Assembly: GCF_002091985.1 (NCBI RefSeq)
Contig: NZ_MKKX01000038.1
Coordinates: forward strand, 124,001 to 188,000
Source: Rhodococcus sp. 1163
GTDB lineage: Bacteria; Actinomycetota; Actinomycetes; Mycobacteriales; Mycobacteriaceae
Direction: 5' to 3'
Length of the DNA: 64,000 nt
Shown here: one piece after another, positions 60,261 through 64,000 of the stretch
How positions within the stretch are numbered: position 1 is the stretch's first letter
Layout: every line of letters begins with the position of its first letter
Notes under the pieces: model-generated
Database searches by the model: none
Seen by the model: only the letters and a program-made list of their open reading frames with translations
Told to the model about the DNA's origin: nothing
Made by a program: the position numbers and the translations under genes

Positions 60261-60667
60261 TGTTCTTCGAGTCCTGCTTCGACGATGACCGTTGTCGCCT
60301 TGACCACGGCCACAGCGATTCTGCCCGGCTCGAGGCCCAGGGTGCGGACCGATTCGGTGCTCATGAGCGAGACGACGGTGAACGGTCCGCATTGCATCTC
60401 GACCTCGCTCATCACGGTGTCGGACGTCACGGCGGTCACCAGCCCGACCAATCGATTGCGGGCCGAACTTCCCGAGCCCGTCGGATCCGGGGGAGGCGTT
60501 GCCTGCTCGCGGGCGAATGCTGCCAAGGCTGCACCGTCGACTACTTTTCGACCAGAGTTGTCCTTGTATGCGAGAAGTGTTCCGCTGTCGATCCATCTAC
60601 GCACGGTGTCGTCGCTGACGCCGAGGAGCGCGGCCGCGTCTTTGATTCGAATCCGTGAATGCGGCAT
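60257..60667 (-). CDS. MerR-like HTH + Mop/TOBE molybdate-responsive regulator
   Basis: ATG 60667 gives 136 residues. The N-terminal part is an excisionase/MerR-like HTH ([30 protein letters not shown], about 6-35). After a Pro-rich linker, residues about 70-132 form a Mop-type TOBE domain ([42 protein letters not shown]) that binds molybdate or a similar oxyanion. It probably senses molybdate and regulates the operon. It overlaps modB by 4 bp. The longer upstream frame is not conserved. Confidence 0.82.
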   Translation of the reverse strand: MPHSRIRIKDAAALLGVSDDTVRRWIDSGTLLAYKDNSGRKVVDGAALAAFAREQATPPPDPTGSGSSARNRLVGLVTAVTSDTVMSEVEMQCGPFTVVSLMSTESVRTLGLEPGRIAVAVVKATTVIVEAGLEEQ

Positions 60668-60711
60668 GAACAGAACTCTAGAGCAGCAGGCGCGTAAAGG
60701 ATCGAGGCGAG

Positions 60712-60906
60712 CTATCGACGTCGACGGGTATTGACGAAGCGAGCGAGGAACGTTGCCGCAAGCAGTGCGATCGCGCACACGATTGCGGTGATCACAAAAC
60801 CGGAGACGAAGTTGTCCGAGGCGATCCCCGCCAGAACGGAGGCCATGACAGTGAGGACCAGTCCTGCTGTGAGGCCGGATTTCTCGGATGCGGAAAAGTT
60901 GTTCAT
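60712..60906 (-). CDS. Small two-TM-like membrane protein, unknown function
   Basis: A 64-residue protein from ATG 60906 (MNNFSASEKSGLTAG). Two hydrophobic segments (AGLVLTVMASVLAGIA and GFVITAIVCAIALLAATFLA) flank a short SDNFVS loop, and the C-terminus is basic (RFVNTRRRR). I do not recognise a family. It sits immediately upstream of the mod regulator on the same strand (44-bp gap). The longer reading frame from 61044 is unlikely. Its coding status is moderately supported by composition and hydrophobic pattern only. Confidence 0.55.
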   Translation of the reverse strand: MNNFSASEKSGLTAGLVLTVMASVLAGIASDNFVSGFVITAIVCAIALLAATFLARFVNTRRRR

Positions 60907-61034
60907 AGGTCGACAGTGTCTCATCCGGCACCCTGTTCGATACCGCTCGGGAATCCGAAGGGAAGATGGGGTGTTGGTGTCGACCGAATCGACAACCAGA
61001 TCAGAAGACCATTCATCGGGAAGGAACACGGCCT

Positions 61035-61958
61035 GTGACAGCAAAGCTCTGGGCAGTGAGTGACATCCACATCGGTCACCGAGGAAATCGTCCGGTCACC
61101 GAGGATATTCACCCCGAATCACCGGAAGATTGGTTGATCGTCGCGGGAGACGTTTCGGAGAAAACCGACGACATCAAGTGGGCACTCGAGTTGCTCCGAA
61201 GTCGATTCGCCAAGGTCATCTGGGTACCCGGCAACCACGAGTTGTGGACGACGGTCAAAGATCCAGTGCAGATTCACGGTGCCGCGCGCTACGAGTACCT
61301 GGTGAATCTGTGCCGTGAGATCGACGTCGTCACGCCCGAGGATCCCTATTTGTTGTGGGAGGGCGAAGGCGGACCGGCGAGATTGGTGCCGATGTTCTTG
61401 CTGTACGACTACTCGTTTCTCCCTCGTGGGGCCGTGGACAAGGAACACGGGCTTGCGATCGCGCGAGAAAAGAATGTCGTCGCAACCGACGAGTTCTTGC
61501 TCTCGTACGAGCCCTACGCCAGCCGAGACGCATGGTGTCGAGCCCGCATCGAGAGCACCAGGATCAGACTCGACGCGCTCGATCCGTCGATCCCCACGGT
61601 GTTGATCAACCATTTTCCGTTGGTGCGACAGCCCACCGAGGTGCTTTTCTATCCGGAGTTCGCGCTGTGGTGCGGTTCCACTCTGACCGCCGACTGGCAC
61701 ACCCGCTACAACGCCCTGTGTGCGGTGTACGGACACCTCCACATCCCTCGCACGACGTACTACGACGGGGTGCGATTCGAGGAAGTCTCGGTTGGATATC
61801 CACGCGAATGGCAGCGTCGCGGGCTGCCCGACAACGTGCTCAGACAGATACTTCCCGTGCCGGAGTATCCCGAGGGAACTTTGAACAAGTGGGGCGGACA
61901 CTTCAAGGTGACACCCGAGATGGAAGCCGAAGTCGAGAAGATGAGGTCTGAGCAGTGA
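61035..61958 (+). CDS. pptH: Metallophosphoesterase PptH (phosphopantetheinyl hydrolase)
   Basis: A 307-residue calcineurin-like phosphoesterase. Metal-binding motifs are SDIHIGHRG (D-x-H, about 8-16), VAGDVSE (about 36-42), PGNHELW (about 72-78), NHFP and the final YGHLHIPRT (GH-x-H). In M. tuberculosis the equivalent gene (Rv2795c) encodes PptH, which removes 4'-phosphopantetheine from carrier proteins and opposes PptT. GTG 61035 is preceded by GGGAAGGAA; the frame upstream is not conserved. It overlaps pptT by 4 bp. That it acts as PptH here is inferred from context and family. Confidence 0.88.
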   Translation: MTAKLWAVSDIHIGHRGNRPVTEDIHPESPEDWLIVAGDVSEKTDDIKWALELLRSRFAKVIWVPGNHELWTTVKDPVQIHGAARYEYLVNLCREIDVVTPEDPYLLWEGEGGPARLVPMFLLYDYSFLPRGAVDKEHGLAIAREKNVVATDEFLLSYEPYASRDAWCRARIESTRIRLDALDPSIPTVLINHFPLVRQPTEVLFYPEFALWCGSTLTADWHTRYNALCAVYGHLHIPRTTYYDGVRFEEVSVGYPREWQRRGLPDNVLRQILPVPEYPEGTLNKWGGHFKVTPEMEAEVEKMRSEQ

Positions 61959-62623
61959 TCGAGTCGATCCTTCCCAATGGCGTCGTCGCCGCCGAGTTGT
62001 TCGCCGACCCGCCGGGGTTGGAGCCGCATCCGCTCGAAGCTCACCTGGTCGCCAAGGCCGTGGACAAGCGCAAGCGTGAGTTCAGCTCTGCGCGCCACTG
62101 CGCCCGCCTGGCGATGGGCAAGCTGGGTGTGGATCCAGCGCCGATCATGCGAGGAAGTTCGGGCGCACCGCAATGGCCGAGGGGAGTGGTCGGGAGCCTG
62201 ACGCATTGCGACGGATATCGCGGTGCAGTCGTGGGGTATTCGATGCAGGTTCGTTCCGTCGGAATCGATGCCGAACCACACGATGCACTACCCGACGGAG
62301 TTCTCGATGCCGTCAGTCTCGAGGCCGAACGAACATGGCTACGCACCGCGTCCGGTGATACGGAGGTGCACTGGGATCGTTTGCTGTTCTGCGCCAAGGA
62401 AGCGACGTACAAGGCGTGGGAACCTTTGACCGGTCGATGGTTGGGTTTCGAGGATGCGCACATCACGTTCGAGCGCACCGGTTCCGGCGGCGACGTCTCC
62501 GGAACCTTCCACTCGCGCCTCCTCGTGTCCGGTGAAACCATCGACGGCCCGCCACTGACATCGTTCGACGGCAGATGGCTCGTCGCCGACGGTCTGATCG
62601 TCACCGCGATCGCAGTGACGTAG
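61955..62623 (+). CDS. pptT: 4'-phosphopantetheinyl transferase PptT
   Basis: PptT activates acyl and peptidyl carrier proteins of mycolate, lipid and siderophore synthesis by adding 4'-phosphopantetheine from CoA; it is essential in mycobacteria. The 222 residues have the Sfp-type motifs: RGSSGAPQWPRGVVGSLTHC (CoA/phosphate binding), VGIDAEP (metal Asp/Glu, about 107-113) and FCAKEATYKAWEPLTGRW (about 147-164, catalytic Glu and Lys). GTG 61955 lies in the 4-bp overlap with pptH, so the two opposing activities are translationally coupled. Confidence 0.94.
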   Translation: MIESILPNGVVAAELFADPPGLEPHPLEAHLVAKAVDKRKREFSSARHCARLAMGKLGVDPAPIMRGSSGAPQWPRGVVGSLTHCDGYRGAVVGYSMQVRSVGIDAEPHDALPDGVLDAVSLEAERTWLRTASGDTEVHWDRLLFCAKEATYKAWEPLTGRWLGFEDAHITFERTGSGGDVSGTFHSRLLVSGETIDGPPLTSFDGRWLVADGLIVTAIAVT

Positions 62624-62665
62624 CGATCCACCCGGAGCAGAAGCCGCCTGGCACAATGAACTCTC

Positions 62666-63592
62666 GTGTCTTCACGCGGAAAGTTGTCCTCCGGTCTCGT
62701 CGGTGCCGGGTTGTTGATCGTGGACAAGGGGCCAGGGGTCACCAGCCATGACGTAGTCGCCTCCTGTCGCAAACTTCTGCACACTCGGAAGGTGGGGCAC
62801 GCGGGCACGCTGGACCCGATGGCAACCGGTGTGCTCGTCCTCGGGATCGAACGCGCCACGAAGATGCTGGGGCTTCTCGCGTTGACCACCAAGGCCTACA
62901 CGGCAACGATCCGACTCGGGCGCAGCACCACCACCGACGATGCCGAGGGTGAGACCATCGCGGATGCGTCGGCGCACTCGGTGAGCGATTCGGCGCTTCG
63001 AGAGCAGATCGCACTTCTATCCGGGGACATCGAGCAGATTCCGGCGAGCGTCAGTGCGATCAAGGTCGACGGGCAACGCGCCCACAAGCTGATACGTGCA
63101 GGTGAGGAGTTCACCCTGCCTGCTCGAAAGGTCAGCGTGACGAAATTCGACCTACTTGCCCGGCGAGACGTACCCGATACCGGTTTCGTCGATCTCGATG
63201 TCGACGTCGAATGCTCTTCGGGAACCTACATTCGCGCGCTCGCGCGTGACCTCGGTGCCGCTCTCGGTGTCGGCGGCCATCTGACCGTGCTGCGGCGCAC
63301 GCGAGTGGGACCGTTCACGCTCGAGCATGCTCGCACGCTCGAGGAGCTCGCGGAGAACCCTGGAGTCAGCCTCGACATCGACGAGGCCGCGCGCACAGCT
63401 TTTCCGCACCGGCAACTCGACGCCGAGGAAGCGGAATCGGTCAGCCAGGGGAGATGGTTGGATCCAGTGGGGATAGATGGCGTGTATGCAGCGATCGATC
63501 CATCGGGGCACACCATCGCCCTGCTGCAAGAAAAGGGCAAGCGTGCAAGCTCGGTGCTGGTCGTTCGCCCCGCAACCTTGCGCGGTCACTAG
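62666..63592 (+). CDS. truB: tRNA pseudouridine(55) synthase TruB
   Basis: TruB makes pseudouridine 55 in the T-loop of tRNAs. The 308-residue protein carries the catalytic Asp50 in the canonical GHAGTLDPMATGVL motif, KAYTATIRLG, VSAIKVDGQRAHKLIRAG (with the conserved Tyr/Lys region altered to AHK) and CSSGTYIRALARDLG. A PUA-like C-terminal domain of about 60 residues follows. Start is GTG 62666. It lies downstream of pptT, as in mycobacteria. Its stop shares CTAG with the convergent MntR-type gene. Confidence 0.95.
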   Translation: MSSRGKLSSGLVGAGLLIVDKGPGVTSHDVVASCRKLLHTRKVGHAGTLDPMATGVLVLGIERATKMLGLLALTTKAYTATIRLGRSTTTDDAEGETIADASAHSVSDSALREQIALLSGDIEQIPASVSAIKVDGQRAHKLIRAGEEFTLPARKVSVTKFDLLARRDVPDTGFVDLDVDVECSSGTYIRALARDLGAALGVGGHLTVLRRTRVGPFTLEHARTLEELAENPGVSLDIDEAARTAFPHRQLDAEEAESVSQGRWLDPVGIDGVYAAIDPSGHTIALLQEKGKRASSVLVVRPATLRGH

Positions 63593-64000
63593 CGGGTCGG
63601 GATCATCCAGATCGCTTCGGCTGCGCGTTGACCGAGATCGATGACGCCCTTGTCGGCACCGTGATGGTCCAATTCGATTTCCACCGTTCCTGCGTAGTCG
63701 CGTCGTTCGAGGACGGCGATCGGCAGATCGAGCGTGATGCCCACCGAGTCGAAGTAGCGCAGCATCGCCGGATCGGCATCGGAAATCCGGGCGACCAGCC
63801 CGCGTTGGCCGTCTGCGTAGTCGCTCAGGCGGGTGGCTTCAGGTGACGCGATTTCGCCGTCCACCGACGGAATCGGGTCGCCGTGTGGATCACGTTCCGG
63901 GAAGCCGAGTTTCGCGTCGATTCGCGACATCATCAGGTCCGAGACCGCATGTTCGAGTATTTCTGCCTCGTCGTGCACTTCGTCCCAGCCGTAGCCGAGT
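63589..64000 (-). CDS. mntR: DtxR-family metalloregulator (MntR/SirR-like), 5' part beyond the window
   Basis: The gene enters from the right edge; the frame is open to base 64000 (LGYGWDEVHDEAEILEHAVSD). About 137 C-terminal residues are seen; the HTH is off the window. The visible dimerisation domain has W-D-E-V-H-x-E-A-E-x-L-E-H (the metal-binding helix) and DPHGDPIP, diagnostic of DtxR proteins. DtxR and IdeR have a Cys in this helix (EACRWEH in IdeR); here it is Glu (EAEILEH), as in MntR-type proteins, suggesting manganese sensing. The SH3-like C-terminal domain follows. It overlaps truB by 4 bp. Confidence 0.88.
   Translation of the reverse strand, partial: LGYGWDEVHDEAEILEHAVSDLMMSRIDAKLGFPERDPHGDPIPSVDGEIASPEATRLSDYADGQRGLVARISDADPAMLRYFDSVGITLDLPIAVLERRDYAGTVEIELDHHGADKGVIDLGQRAAEAIWMIPTR

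Overview
The window is high-GC actinobacterial chromosome from a mycolate-type organism (Mycobacteriales), most likely a Rhodococcus. The support is: frequent GTG starts, many 4-bp start/stop overlaps, mycothione reductase (mycothiol redox), the PptT/PptH pair, an F420-type LLM oxidoreductase, an IdeR-box-like iron operator and a Rip1-type site-2 protease. From memory, the order of the core genes follows the Mycobacterium tuberculosis block from about Rv2897c down to Rv2788 in one long run, with lineage-specific insertions. Genus and species are inferences; no rRNA or marker search was possible. I see no prophage, IS element, CRISPR array, tRNA or rRNA gene.

Layout. 1-4.3 kb: comM (cut by the left edge), dprA, an iron-regulated siderophore-interacting protein and xerC, followed by a MinD/ParA-like ATPase with a long disordered N-terminus. 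5.9-11.1 kb: a secreted M23-type protein divergent from rpsB-tsf, then pyrH-frr-cdsA. 11.2-15.1 kb: a methyltransferase, an HpcH/HpaI lyase, rlmN and small DUF proteins. 15.2-18.8 kb: dxr-rip1-ispG, two MEP isoprenoid enzymes flanking the intramembrane protease. 18.9-25.6 kb: a GNAT protein, a PBP lipoprotein, a LuxR regulator, methionine aminopeptidase, cobQ and a serine-less alpha/beta-hydrolase-like protein. 25.6-30.3 kb: mycothione reductase plus a hydrolase, divergent from mqo and an ElaA-type acetyltransferase.

30.3-34.9 kb: a cobalamin riboswitch followed by a fused AAA/VWA chelatase subunit, cobO, cobB and a stand-alone CbiG-C/CobE-like gene. 34.9-43.3 kb: an LLM oxidoreductase, PhoD, ABC-F, cysG (precorrin-2/sirohaem), an EfpA-like MFS transporter and MgtE. 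43.4-47.2 kb: a DUF2786 gene coupled to yaaA, divergent from proS. 47.3-50 kb: an acyl-CoA dehydrogenase and a ferritin-like/lipoprotein pair. 50.1-58.4 kb: the translation operon rimP-nusA-ylxR-infB-DUF503-rbfA-nrnA-dinF. 58.4-60.7 kb: a molybdate ABC operon lacking modA, headed by a MerR/Mop-like regulator. 61-64 kb: pptH-pptT, truB and the end of an mntR-like DtxR-family gene.

Most of the window is conserved housekeeping sequence and I found no clearly new multi-gene system. The most useful observations are an inverted pair of DnaA-box-like 9-mers between the M23 gene and rpsB, the ModA-less molybdate operon with its fused regulator, the opposing PptT/PptH couple, the stand-alone CbiG-C-like gene in the riboswitch operon, and convergent gene pairs that share their stop codons.
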